64,000 nt of DNA, taken from positions 2,914,001 to 2,978,000 of the forward strand of contig OZ241737.1 of the NCBI GenBank assembly GCA_965200885.1, in the 5' to 3' direction. The position numbers and the translations under genes were made by a program. Position 1 is the stretch's first letter, and every line of letters starts with the position of its first letter. The notes beneath the pieces are model-generated. The model searched no databases. It saw only the letters and a program-made list of their open reading frames with translations, and was not told the DNA's origin. Positions 17,913 to 26,721 of the stretch are shown here, piece after piece. This DNA is from MPNP01 sp026710155. GTDB taxonomy: Bacteria > Pseudomonadota > Alphaproteobacteria > Rhodobacterales > Rhodobacteraceae.

Positions 17913-18497
17913 CTAACCCTTAATCTCCACTGATCTAGCCCAGTCAGGTGTAAACCCCAGAACCTTTATGGCTGGGGACAGATTGGGATTGAACAGTAAA
18001 TTGTGCCAATAGGTGGCTTGCCAGAAATAATCACTTGCAGGAAACTCTTCGACTTTACACGACAATGTGTATCTCTTGTTAAATGCTTCAAACCGCAAGA
18101 CACAGGTATCAGAATGAATCAAATCCCCATACCCGAACGAGTTTTCTTTGAAAGTTGCTGTAAGAGTATCAGAAAATCGATCGAATTGCTGGTAATATCT
18201 TTCGGAAAAGAATCTGATTGCCTTGTCCCGAACCTGAAAGGGATCGTTGGTGGACTTGAACATGTGATGCATTTCCGGAGTGACCGAGTGCTGGAGATTG
18301 CGGCAAAGAACCGTAATCACCTGAAAAGGTTCCCAGATACCGGTATCGGAATGAACGACAGGCATGATGGAATGGTCGGGTTTGCCGCCATTTTCCCGTA
18401 CAATGATTTGTCGTAATCGGCACTGCCATTTGAGAAATTCATCCCTCAGCGACACCTTCCTTGGTGTGTTTTCCATATCTGGAAAAAAATAAGTCAT
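17913..18497 (-). CDS. uncharacterised protein of the mgs-like operon (194 aa)
   Basis: 194 residues, soluble, rich in aromatic residues (RFFSERYYQQFDRF, DYFWQATYWHNLLF). I do not recognise the family. It has no signal peptide or membrane segment. Starts are possible at 18497 or the Met codon seven residues on. It lies 17 bases after the nitrilase-like gene and 5 bases before the DUF1989-GcvT gene, so it is translated from the same message. Tight packing between two enzymes argues for a function in the same pathway. Confidence 0.75.
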   Translation of the reverse strand: MTYFFPDMENTPRKVSLRDEFLKWQCRLRQIIVRENGGKPDHSIMPVVHSDTGIWEPFQVITVLCRNLQHSVTPEMHHMFKSTNDPFQVRDKAIRFFSERYYQQFDRFSDTLTATFKENSFGYGDLIHSDTCVLRFEAFNKRYTLSCKVEEFPASDYFWQATYWHNLLFNPNLSPAIKVLGFTPDWARSVEIKG

Positions 18498-18514
18498 CGA
18501 TTCGCTATGGGTAT

Positions 18515-19330
18515 CTAGCTGATTTGATACTGTCTGTCATGGCTGAGGCTAGGTATTTTTTGCCTCATTTCCCTTGCTTTATCAATGTCTATTTCTGCCA
18601 CGATGATACAGGGGCTGCCACCGCCATCCGCCAAGACCTGCCCCCAAGGATCAACGATCAGGGAGTGGCCGTAGGAAGCACCACCTCCGGGAATGTCTCC
18701 AACGGCACATGGAGAAACAACAAAAGCACCGTTTTCAATGGCCCTTGCCCTGTTCAGGACATGCCAATGCGCTTGCCCGGTCGTTTTGATGAAGGCTGCC
18801 GGTACGGCAAGGACAATTGCACCATTTTGAGCCAAATCCCTGTATAGATGAGGAAATCTCAAATCATAGCAAACGGACAGTCCAAGTGCACCGAAGCCGG
18901 TTTGGGCGATGACCCCTCGTTCCCCGGGTTCGACCACGGCGCTTTCCCGATATTCCTGGGTTTCCGATAGTTTGATGTCAAACAGGTGTATCTTGTCATA
19001 GCGGGCGACTATCTCGCCATGATTGTCAATGACAAATGACCTGTTTCGAAAAAGCTCATTGGCTCCCTCGATTGCAATCGAGCCACACAATACCCACACA
19101 TTGTCCTTTTTTGCCCTGTTCTGGAGATGATGAAGAACAGGATGGTTTTCCTCGCTTGCCACGGGAGGCGCAAGCAATCCATTCCTGCTCGTTAGGCCGC
19201 CGCAATATTCTGGCAGGAAAATGAATTCCGCCCCTTGGTCAACAGCTGGCTGGAAATGGATCTCAATCTCTTCTTCTGCTTCCTTGAAGCTTGCCCTCGG
19301 GGCCAATTGCAAACAGGCTAATCTCACCAT
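18515..19330 (-). CDS. carbon-nitrogen hydrolase (nitrilase superfamily)
   Basis: 271 residues with the Glu-Lys-Cys triad of the nitrilase superfamily: Glu in FLPEYCGG, Lys in ARYDKIHLFD, and Cys in SVCYDLRFPHLYR. The latter two blocks are like the Nit1/Nit2 omega-amidase group. The length is normal for that group. It starts two bases after the stop of the preceding 137-residue gene. In this operon an amidase could hydrolyse a gamma-glutamyl amide or an omega-amide such as alpha-ketoglutaramate; this is inference from family and context. Confidence 0.9.
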   Translation of the reverse strand: MVRLACLQLAPRASFKEAEEEIEIHFQPAVDQGAEFIFLPEYCGGLTSRNGLLAPPVASEENHPVLHHLQNRAKKDNVWVLCGSIAIEGANELFRNRSFVIDNHGEIVARYDKIHLFDIKLSETQEYRESAVVEPGERGVIAQTGFGALGLSVCYDLRFPHLYRDLAQNGAIVLAVPAAFIKTTGQAHWHVLNRARAIENGAFVVSPCAVGDIPGGGASYGHSLIVDPWGQVLADGGGSPCIIVAEIDIDKAREMRQKIPSLSHDRQYQIS

Positions 19331-19332
19331 TT

Positions 19333-19746
19333 TCAGAATTTCATGTAGGCCTTTCGCAACAATACCAGCGGATGGCGATCCGACATCTGAAACTTGATCA
19401 GCAATTCCCGGGCTATCATATCCCGGTCCTGTTGGTTATCGGGTAATTGGATTGAATCGGGAACCCTCACCCAACCATTGATATTGCGATCAAATACAGC
19501 CGGTTTGCCATCTTCGTAACCCATGTGGACATCTTCCAGCCAATTGAGATCATCCCATCCCATGACTTCCATGTACTCTTTCAGGAAGGGTGTTAATCGA
19601 TCATGATCGGGAACCAGATTTACATCATAACGATAGCCAATATGTTGGCCAATCTCGACTTCCCGTTCCGAACCCAATCCTTCCTTGTCATTGATGAACT
19701 GATCAATGTCGGATATTTCCGAGCCCCTATATTTTGTTCCAGCCAT
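19333..19746 (-). CDS. uncharacterised acidic protein of the mgs-like operon (137 aa)
   Basis: 137 residues, acidic and soluble, with a ribosome-binding site (GGGAGT) six bases before the ATG. Recognisable only as a conserved-looking globular protein (GYRYDVNLVPDHDRL, MGWDDLNWLEDVHMGYEDG). No known motif is seen. It sits between mgsC and the nitrilase-like gene with gaps of 11 and 2 bases, which argues for a role as a small subunit or accessory of one of these enzymes. Confidence 0.75.
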   Translation of the reverse strand: MAGTKYRGSEISDIDQFINDKEGLGSEREVEIGQHIGYRYDVNLVPDHDRLTPFLKEYMEVMGWDDLNWLEDVHMGYEDGKPAVFDRNINGWVRVPDSIQLPDNQQDRDMIARELLIKFQMSDRHPLVLLRKAYMKF

Positions 19747-19757
19747 CTGGTTACTCC

Positions 19758-21122
19758 CTACAAATGGTGATAGTCTTCAATTCCGACCGTATGGTTGGTT
19801 CCTGCCAGCGGAACCCCGGCCATGGCCGAAGCCTCCATGGTCAACGCCGCCAAATCCTCCACCTCAAGGGAATGGATGTTCGTCTTGCCACAGGCACGTG
19901 CAAAAAGCTGTGCCTCAATCGTCAGTGTATGGAGAAAGTTGTAGACCCTTTCAGCAGCCTCATCCGGGTCCAGCCGTGATCTCAAAACCGGATCCTGGGT
20001 GGCAACCCCAACCGGGCACCTTCCTGAATGACAATGATAACAATAACCTGCTTCAACACCCATTTCCTCAGGAAAATTCGCTTCCGGAATATCCTTGTTA
20101 CAATTCAGGGCCATCATGACCGAATGCCCTAGGGCAATGGCATCGGCTCCCAGGGCAATGGCTTTGGCCACATCAGCACCGTTCCTTATGCCACCGGCAT
20201 ATACAAGGCTTATTTTGCCCATCATGCCCAGATCATTAATGGCCTTTCTGGCCTGACGGATTGCTGCCATCCCCGGTACTCCGGTATCTTCGGTGGCCAA
20301 ATGGGGTCCTGCACCGGTTCCACCTTCCATCCCATCGATATAAATGGAATCCGGATTGCATTTTACCGCCATTCTGACATCATCGTAAACCCTTGCCGCA
20401 CCGAGTTTCAACTGGATCGGAATCTGCCAATCAGTGGCTTCCCTGATTTCCTGAATCTTCAAGGCAAGGTCATCGGGCCCCAGCCAGTCCGGATGTCTGG
20501 CAGGTGATCTTTGATCGATACCGGCAGGCAGGGATCTCATTTCAGCAACCTGATCGGTTACCTTCTGGCCCATGAGATGGCCACCAAGGCCAACCTTGCA
20601 GCCCTGGCCGATGAAAAATTCACAGGCATCAGCCAGTACCAAATGATGCGGGTTAAAGCCATAACGGGACTGAATACACTGATAAAGCCATTTGGATGAG
20701 TATCTTCGTTCATCGGGAATCATGCCACCCTCACCCGAACAAGTTGCTGTTCCTGCCATCGTGGCACCCCGTGCAAGTGCAGTTTTGGCCTCATAGGAAA
20801 GGGCCCCAAAACTCATGCCGGTTACATACACCGGTATATCCAGCTCAAGGGGGCGCTTGGCCCTTGGACCGATTATGGTCTTGGTATCACATTTCTCACG
20901 ATAACCCTCGATGACAAATCTTGTCAAGGTACCCGGCAAAAAGGTCAGATCATCCCAGTGGGGTATTTTCTTGAATAGGGAAAAGCCCCGCATCCGATAA
21001 CGGCCCAGTTCAGACTTGACATGAATGTCATCAATAACATGAGGGGGGAAAACAAATGATTTGCCAAGATTGTACCTGTCCCGCTGCATCGGTTGCTTAT
21101 GACTGTCTTCAGATTTTAACAT
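19758..21122 (-). CDS. mgsC: FMN-binding glutamate-synthase-like subunit (MgsC/GlxD type)
   Basis: 454 residues matching the FMN-binding, synthase domain of glutamate synthase. An early KRPLELDIPVYVTGMSFGAL block is followed by GEGGMIPDERRYS, a phosphate/FMN-binding GGIRNGADVAKAIALGADA, and a Cys cluster CYHCHSGRCPVGVATQDP that resembles the 3Fe-4S ligands of GltB. Strong ribosome-binding site (AAAGGAGA). With the two genes before it this makes the three-subunit GltB-like enzyme known as N-methylglutamate synthase (MgsABC), or GlxBCD where the function is unproven. The reaction would place an amine on a glutamate carbon skeleton. Substrate assignment is inferred from context. Confidence 0.88.
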   Translation of the reverse strand: MLKSEDSHKQPMQRDRYNLGKSFVFPPHVIDDIHVKSELGRYRMRGFSLFKKIPHWDDLTFLPGTLTRFVIEGYREKCDTKTIIGPRAKRPLELDIPVYVTGMSFGALSYEAKTALARGATMAGTATCSGEGGMIPDERRYSSKWLYQCIQSRYGFNPHHLVLADACEFFIGQGCKVGLGGHLMGQKVTDQVAEMRSLPAGIDQRSPARHPDWLGPDDLALKIQEIREATDWQIPIQLKLGAARVYDDVRMAVKCNPDSIYIDGMEGGTGAGPHLATEDTGVPGMAAIRQARKAINDLGMMGKISLVYAGGIRNGADVAKAIALGADAIALGHSVMMALNCNKDIPEANFPEEMGVEAGYCYHCHSGRCPVGVATQDPVLRSRLDPDEAAERVYNFLHTLTIEAQLFARACGKTNIHSLEVEDLAALTMEASAMAGVPLAGTNHTVGIEDYHHL

Positions 21123-21142
21123 TCCGGTTGTCTCCTTTGGAT

Positions 21143-22012
21143 TTATAAAATCAATTTCTTCTCGTTTGGTTCCAGATTATCGTAGTTCCACAACTGCTTG
21201 CCGGCCACGATCTTGGTGAAATGATCGATCCCCTGTACCGGAACCATGCCGTAAAGATTGAGTTTACGATGCAACCAGTTCTTGTCCAGATCGGTCAATT
21301 CGGCTGGAACCGCATCAACGCCAAAACTCTGGATCTCGCCACCAATGTAAATGGTTCCGTCATACATGGAATCACCCAGGTTCTTGCCGGCATTGCCACA
21401 AACGATCATTCTTCCCCGTTGCATCATGAAACCCGAAAGGGCTCCTGTATCACCGCCAACAATGATTGTTCCACCCTTCATGTCAATACCGGTTCTGGAT
21501 CCGACGGAACCCTTGCAGACAAGGTCGCCACCCCTGATGGCAGCACCAAAGGTCGAACCGGCATTCTTTTCAACAATGATGGATCCCGACATCATGTTTT
21601 CGCCGCAAGACCATCCGACCCTGCCGTTGATCCTTACATTGGGACCATCGTTCAGACCGACGGCGAAATAACCCAATGATCCTTCGAAAATCAGGTTCAG
21701 GCGATTGAGAATTCCAACCCCAAGACCGTGCATGCCCCTTGGATTCTTGACAACTATTGATCCATAACCCTCGGCCATCAGATTTCTGATTCTTGCATTT
21801 ATTTCCGTGGTCGTCCTGCCGTCTGCATCAAGTTCAATTCGCTTGTTGTAATCTACATCCGAAGCCCAGGGATAAACAAATCTCGATTCTTCATCTGGAT
21901 CAAACTCGATGGCCATTGACCTTCCGGTCAATTGCTCAGTGGTCATCCCAAGAGCCTTGACCCGTTCCTCCTGGGTCAATTCCCTCAATTCGGAATCACT
22001 TAGGTGTGCCAT
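21143..22012 (-). CDS. mgsB: GXGXG beta-helix subunit (MgsB/GlxC type)
   Basis: 289 residues. An N-terminal helical part is followed by the right-handed beta-helix seen at the C-terminus of glutamate synthase GltB, with repeated Gly-x-x-x-Gly turns (GSIVVKNPRGMHGLGVG, GGTIIVGGDTGALSG, RMIVCGNAGKNLGDSMYDG). In GltB this domain holds the ammonia tunnel structure together. A near-perfect Shine-Dalgarno sequence (GAGGAGGT) lies inside the end of the preceding gene and the two genes overlap by 13 bases. It is a structural subunit between the amidotransferase and the FMN subunit. Confidence 0.88.
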   Translation of the reverse strand: MAHLSDSELRELTQEERVKALGMTTEQLTGRSMAIEFDPDEESRFVYPWASDVDYNKRIELDADGRTTTEINARIRNLMAEGYGSIVVKNPRGMHGLGVGILNRLNLIFEGSLGYFAVGLNDGPNVRINGRVGWSCGENMMSGSIIVEKNAGSTFGAAIRGGDLVCKGSVGSRTGIDMKGGTIIVGGDTGALSGFMMQRGRMIVCGNAGKNLGDSMYDGTIYIGGEIQSFGVDAVPAELTDLDKNWLHRKLNLYGMVPVQGIDHFTKIVAGKQLWNYDNLEPNEKKLIL

Positions 22013-22932
22013 ACACGTACCTCCTCATCATAGGGATCATAGGTATCAATTTCCTGAGGAAGTATTGACCTTATTGCGACTTCTTCCGACGCCATGGCAA
22101 TCAAATCGTCACTTTCATAGAGAACCAGCGGTTTTGCCGCCATTGTGTCCTTGGCCATTCCAAGTTCGTCCCTGGTTGCAACCAGATAGGTAAAGACACC
22201 ATCGATTTCATGGATTGACTTGGTCAGGCTTTCTTCAAGTGTTTCACCATTTGAAAGATTGTGCGCGGTATAAACGGCAAGAAGTTCAGAATCACAATTG
22301 GACATGAATCTGTGCCCCATTCGTTCCATTTCCCTTCGCATGATCCAGTAATTGGTGATCTGGCCATTGTGAACCACGGAAATATCGTTGTAGGGGAAAG
22401 CCCAATAGGGGTGTGCGGACCTTATATCGACATCCGATTCGGTTGCCATCCTAGTGTGCCCTATGGCATGTGTGCCATTGAATGATTTCAAATCGTAATC
22501 CGAGGCCACTTCAGCAGCATCACCCAAATCCTTTACCAATTCCAGCCTTCTTCCGAGCGAAAGAATTTCCACCCCTTCAAGTTCTTCAATGGTTTCAGCC
22601 ATTTCGGTAGGGTTGTCCTTTATTGAAAGGACATATCTCAAGGCATAATCTGTAGCCTGGTCCTTGGATCTTATGGTTGCATGCTCGTCGATTATATTTT
22701 CCACCTCTTCGACACGATCTCGGATGATGGCCTTTATCTTGCTGCCCTTGTCCAAATCCTCTCTTTCGGCCACCTTCACCCGCATGATCAGATCACCACC
22801 CGCAATATCTCCATAGATGGCATAACCTGTCGAATCCGGCCCCCTGTGCTTCAGGGCCTGAAGCATATCGGTCATTTCAGATCCGACACCAGAGGATTTT
22901 CCCCGATGAATTATTCCTGCAATTCCACACAT
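22000..22932 (-). CDS. mgsA: class II glutamine amidotransferase subunit (MgsA/GlxB type)
   Basis: 310 residues beginning MCGIAGIIH, with Cys2 as the N-terminal nucleophile once Met is removed. Typical class II (PurF/GltB) signatures follow: KHRGPDSTGYAIYG, AIGHTRMATESDVDIRSAHPY and NGQITNYW. It carries an extra segment of about 90 residues (near 60-150) compared with the minimal fold, as usual in this subfamily. It releases the amine from glutamine or from a gamma-glutamyl amide and channels it to the FMN subunit. It lies 69 bases after the glutamine-synthetase-like gene. Confidence 0.9.
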   Translation of the reverse strand: MCGIAGIIHRGKSSGVGSEMTDMLQALKHRGPDSTGYAIYGDIAGGDLIMRVKVAEREDLDKGSKIKAIIRDRVEEVENIIDEHATIRSKDQATDYALRYVLSIKDNPTEMAETIEELEGVEILSLGRRLELVKDLGDAAEVASDYDLKSFNGTHAIGHTRMATESDVDIRSAHPYWAFPYNDISVVHNGQITNYWIMRREMERMGHRFMSNCDSELLAVYTAHNLSNGETLEESLTKSIHEIDGVFTYLVATRDELGMAKDTMAAKPLVLYESDDLIAMASEEVAIRSILPQEIDTYDPYDEEVRVWHT

Positions 22933-23001
22933 TTAAATTACTCCATAACAAACGTTAGAAAAAATCAGGGTATCAATACACACCCTGACCCCAATTTATT
23001 C

Positions 23002-24480
23002 CTATGGCAAACAGTCAATATATTCTTCCTGATCCCAATCGGTGACCGTATGCATGAACCGTTCCCACTCATCGGTTTTGTATTCATGATACAAGCGGTA
23101 CATCTCACCCGGCATTCCGCCTTGAATGACTTCATCATTGGCTAAGGCTTCAAGGGCTTCACCAAGGGACATCGGCAGTTTGCGAACATCCTTGCCGGCT
23201 TCAATTGCCTCGTAAATGTTTCTTTCCTCGGGCTTGCCCGGATCAAGGTTGTTTTCTATACCATCCTTGACAGCAGCCAGAATGACCGATCCCATGAGGT
23301 AAGGATTTACCATTGAATCGACTGACCTGTATTCAAACCTTCCCGGTGCGGATACCCGCAAGCCGGTCGTTCGATTCTGAAAACCCCAATCGGCAAAAAC
23401 CGGTGCCCAGAAACCCGTATCCCAAAGCCTGCGGTATGAATTGACAGTGGAAGAACCAACTGCCGTCAACGCCCTCAAGTGCTTGACAATGCCGCCGATG
23501 GCCATCAGCCCAACCTTGCCGGGCATTCTGGGATTATCCGAATCGGGCATAAAGGTATTTTCTCCACCAACCGTGTACATGTAGTTGTCCTTCATGCCCG
23601 GCAGGTTCTCTGGGTCATTACCCACCCTGACAAATGATTGTTCACCACCTCTCCAAAGCGAGAGGTTGTGATGGCAACCGGAAGCAGACACGCCCATGAA
23701 CGGTTTTGACATGAAACAGGCAATCAGATTGAACTCCCTTGCAACCTGGGCACAGATTTGCCGGTAGGTTGAAAGACGGTCAGCATTCTTCAGCACATCA
23801 TCATACATCCAGTTGAGTTCCAACTGCCCTGGAGCATCTTCATGATCTCCCTGAATCATGTCGAGTCCCATCTTGCGGGCATATTCGATAACCTTCATGT
23901 AAACCGGACGCAGTGATTCAAATTGATCAATGTGATAGCAAAAAGGTTTGGAGAATCCTCCTGCAGGTTTGCCATCCTCATCTCTTTTCAACCACATCAT
24001 TTCAGGTTCGGTTCCCATCCTCAGTTGCAAGCCATGCTTGTTCTGAAACTCGTCATGGAAGCGTCGCAAATTCCCTCTGCAATCGGCCGTCAGAAATGCT
24101 CCGGGATCTTCCGGCTCTTCCCTGTTACGGAAAAGGGTACAGTAAAACCTAGCAATCTTCGGTTCCCATGGCAACTGCATCATGGTTTCAGGTTCGGGTA
24201 TGCCTACCAGTTCAGCAGCCTCAGGTCCATAACCCAGATAGTCACCATGACGATTTGTAAACAGGTTGACAGTTGCGCCATAAACCAATTGGAATCCCTT
24301 TTTGGAAATGCTTTCCCAGTGGTCGGCAGGAATGCCCTTGCCCATAATCTTACCGGTAACCGAGACAAATTGCAGATAAATATACTCGACGCCCAAGGCA
24401 TCAATTTTTGCCCTTACCTCCTTGACCTGTTCATCGCGGCCAGGGGCATTTACAAATTTTTCGATATCCATTTCTGGCAT
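23002..24480 (-). CDS. glutamine-synthetase-family gamma-glutamyl ligase
   Basis: 492 residues of the GlnA superfamily. ATP/metal-site motifs: TEPEMMW near residue 150, GDHEDAPGQLELNW near 230, SASGCHHNLSLW near 285, then an Arg-rich loop in NRTTGLRVSAPGRFEYRSVD near 385. It is longer than, and clearly different from, the GlnT-like protein at 29-30.3 kb, so the region encodes two separate ligases. Good ribosome-binding site (AGGAGT). Such proteins couple glutamate to ammonia, methylamine, putrescine or ethanolamine; with mgsABC directly downstream a gamma-glutamyl amide as the shared intermediate is likely, but the amine is not shown by the sequence. Confidence 0.88.
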   Translation of the reverse strand: MPEMDIEKFVNAPGRDEQVKEVRAKIDALGVEYIYLQFVSVTGKIMGKGIPADHWESISKKGFQLVYGATVNLFTNRHGDYLGYGPEAAELVGIPEPETMMQLPWEPKIARFYCTLFRNREEPEDPGAFLTADCRGNLRRFHDEFQNKHGLQLRMGTEPEMMWLKRDEDGKPAGGFSKPFCYHIDQFESLRPVYMKVIEYARKMGLDMIQGDHEDAPGQLELNWMYDDVLKNADRLSTYRQICAQVAREFNLIACFMSKPFMGVSASGCHHNLSLWRGGEQSFVRVGNDPENLPGMKDNYMYTVGGENTFMPDSDNPRMPGKVGLMAIGGIVKHLRALTAVGSSTVNSYRRLWDTGFWAPVFADWGFQNRTTGLRVSAPGRFEYRSVDSMVNPYLMGSVILAAVKDGIENNLDPGKPEERNIYEAIEAGKDVRKLPMSLGEALEALANDEVIQGGMPGEMYRLYHEYKTDEWERFMHTVTDWDQEEYIDCLP

Positions 24481-24501
24481 GCTAACTCCTATTTGACTTT
24501 G

Positions 24502-25845
24502 CTAACTCCATGGGTATGGACTATTTGAAACAGGGTGCAACTCCCCTTTTTCAAAACGGGAAAATTTGAATGGCTCCAGCAATTCCTGAGACTCACCCAT
24601 GATTTCATCGGCCACAAGGTGACCAACACCAAGCATTTTCCAACCGTGGTTGGAATCTGCAATTATAAACACATTTTCATTGAATTTATCAAATACCGGA
24701 AAACTGTCAGGTGTAAAACAACCTATTCCACCTGATGGTTCCCTATGGTATTTAGGCATGGTTCCCTCGAATCGTTTGTGACAATGGGCCAATGCCGAGA
24801 CCCACATATGGGCAAATGCCTGACTGGAAACAAACTCGGGGCTTGAGGGACCGTAGGGATCTATCGCGACTTCGTCAACCGGCTTACTCACCCTGTAGGG
24901 AGATGCACCTCCCTGAACTCCACCAAAATGCCAATCTGGCTTATAGTAAATACCCCACATTTCCTCGGTAATGACCGAACCATCAACATCCGAATAGAGT
25001 GGTGCATCCGTGTCCACATGGATAACCGGTGGCATTTTACCATCATCGGTCAAAAGAGTTTCAGGTGGAACCGTAAGAACCCCCTCTTCCAACTGCCAGT
25101 ATCTCCACATGTCAACATCATTGTGAATTTCCCCATCCAGATCCTTAACCGTGATTTGTTTGGGAAGTTCAAGCATGGACCAAAAATCTCTAACCCACGG
25201 GCCGGCACCAACAACTATCTGCTCGCAGGTTATATCCCCCTTGTCAGTGACCACCGTGGAAATTGCTTTCGATGTCGAATCAGTTACAAACCCCTTGACT
25301 TCTATTCCCGAAATTATTCGTACCCCGAGTTTCTCCACTTTTGCCGACAATCCATACATTGCCTTGGTATTGTTGGAGTAACCACCTTTTTTTTCGTGCA
25401 GAACCGAAGTAATGTGTTTGGCCTGCCAATCCTCGAACATGCCTCTCATGTAATTCGTGGAGGCATTTTCACCTTCTATGAAAACACTTTCGTATCCTAT
25501 TTCCTGTTGCTGTTCAAAGATTGTTCGTACATCTTCCCTCATGGTCTCGCATGATATCTGCATGTATCCAACCGGATGATAGTTCAGACCTTCAGGATCG
25601 GACTCCCAAACATCCACGGAGTGTGCCATAAGCCTCCGCATGGCGGGCTGGAAATAATTGTTTCGTACAACACCACAGGCAATACCTGAGGCACCCGAGG
25701 CAATGCCGGATTTATCAAGAACAACTATTCTGTCCTCGACGGCTTCACCTTTGTCAATGAGCTTTTGTGCCAATCTCCATGAAGTCGAGAGGCCGTGGAT
25801 ACCGGCACCAATAATTACAAACTCCACATGTTCAGGTATGGCCAT
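24502..25845 (-). CDS. FAD-dependent amine oxidoreductase (DAO fold)
   Basis: 447 residues from ATG 25845, chosen because GGAGG lies four bases before it. N-terminal Rossmann motif FVIIGAGIHGLSTSW, then SGIASGASGIACGVVRNNYF, a middle substrate domain, and the closing PVFDKFNENVFIIADSNHGWKMLGVG where DAO-type enzymes bind FAD. It is related to the sarcosine oxidase and dimethylglycine dehydrogenase groups but distinct from the SoxB at 31.6 kb. First gene of the nine-gene operon. It probably oxidises the N-alkyl amino acid made by MgsABC or its substrate; the partner for the released carbon may be the GcvT-domain protein. Confidence 0.88.
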   Translation of the reverse strand: MAIPEHVEFVIIGAGIHGLSTSWRLAQKLIDKGEAVEDRIVVLDKSGIASGASGIACGVVRNNYFQPAMRRLMAHSVDVWESDPEGLNYHPVGYMQISCETMREDVRTIFEQQQEIGYESVFIEGENASTNYMRGMFEDWQAKHITSVLHEKKGGYSNNTKAMYGLSAKVEKLGVRIISGIEVKGFVTDSTSKAISTVVTDKGDITCEQIVVGAGPWVRDFWSMLELPKQITVKDLDGEIHNDVDMWRYWQLEEGVLTVPPETLLTDDGKMPPVIHVDTDAPLYSDVDGSVITEEMWGIYYKPDWHFGGVQGGASPYRVSKPVDEVAIDPYGPSSPEFVSSQAFAHMWVSALAHCHKRFEGTMPKYHREPSGGIGCFTPDSFPVFDKFNENVFIIADSNHGWKMLGVGHLVADEIMGESQELLEPFKFSRFEKGELHPVSNSPYPWS

Positions 25846-26005
25846 CAATCCTCCGCCCAAACCAAAATTATTATTCCATCAAATAACACATATTGATTAC
25901 CTTAAAGTGAACCAATTTCTTAATCGGTTAAACCAAAAAAATGCCATTTATTGATTTTTTTCTTATTTTGGTATATTTTTGGTTTGTTATTTTGATTTGA
26001 TTGTT
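25846..26005. promoter_or_regulatory. divergent promoter region with GGTT/AACC repeats
   Basis: A 160-base AT-rich gap separates the nine-gene operon from the GntR-type regulator. It contains an inverted pair AACC (near 25911) and GGTT (near 25926), plus two TTTGGT direct repeats near 25965-25985. GntR/FadR-type repressors often bind GGT...ACC half-sites in such gaps. The assignment is by position and weak symmetry only. Confidence 0.35.
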
Positions 26006-26683
26006 ATGGAAAAACGAAAATCATACTCTGACATTGCAGCTCATTTGCGTGGAGAGATATACTCGGGTGGTTACAAGATGAATGACCGCTTTCCTCCTGA
26101 AAGGGAGTTGGCAGAAAAAATGAAAGCTTCCAGAGGAACCATCAGAAAGGCCCTTGGTCAACTTGAGAGCGAGGGTTTGGTAGACACCGCCAATAACAGC
26201 GGTACTTTTGTAAAGTTCAACAGCAAAAATTTTCGTCAGCCCATTTTCGAATCAGCTCGCCCCTTGGAATTAATGGATGCCCGTTTTGCTTTTGAACCTC
26301 ATATTTGCAGATTGTCTGTCCTCAACGCCCGTCCCATCGATATTCTTGAATTATCCCGCATTCTTGATGCCATGGAAACCAAAACAAATGATGCAGTCGC
26401 TTTCGCCATTCTGGACACACAATTTCATATGAAATTGGTTGATACAACTGGCAATCCCCTGCTTGAATGGATCGCCATGCAAATCAATTCGGTTCGAGGC
26501 AACCAGTCATGGACCCGCATGAGGAAACTAACACTTGAGCCCAACATAATTTACCAATACAATCTACAGCATCGACAAATACTGGACGCGATCAAGTTCA
26601 GGGAACCTGAACTTGCTGCCGAACGGATGAAAGAACATCTTGAAACCGCCAGACTATCATTGACAAGGGCATCAGCAACCTGA
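26006..26683 (+). CDS. GntR-family transcriptional regulator (FCD domain)
   Basis: 225 residues from ATG 26006 (a TTG in frame further up adds residues outside the usual family start). N-terminal winged helix with FPPERELAEKMKASRGTIRKAL and the wing ESEGLVDTANNSGTFV; C-terminal helical FCD ligand domain with metal-site-like residues in DTQFHMKLV and HRQILDAI. It diverges from the nine-gene operon across 160 bases, the standard arrangement of a local repressor whose ligand is a pathway substrate. Confidence 0.92.
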   Translation: MEKRKSYSDIAAHLRGEIYSGGYKMNDRFPPERELAEKMKASRGTIRKALGQLESEGLVDTANNSGTFVKFNSKNFRQPIFESARPLELMDARFAFEPHICRLSVLNARPIDILELSRILDAMETKTNDAVAFAILDTQFHMKLVDTTGNPLLEWIAMQINSVRGNQSWTRMRKLTLEPNIIYQYNLQHRQILDAIKFREPELAAERMKEHLETARLSLTRASAT

Positions 26684-26721
26684 ATCGATAAACAATTTAA
26701 TCTCGAGAGAGGTATAAATCT

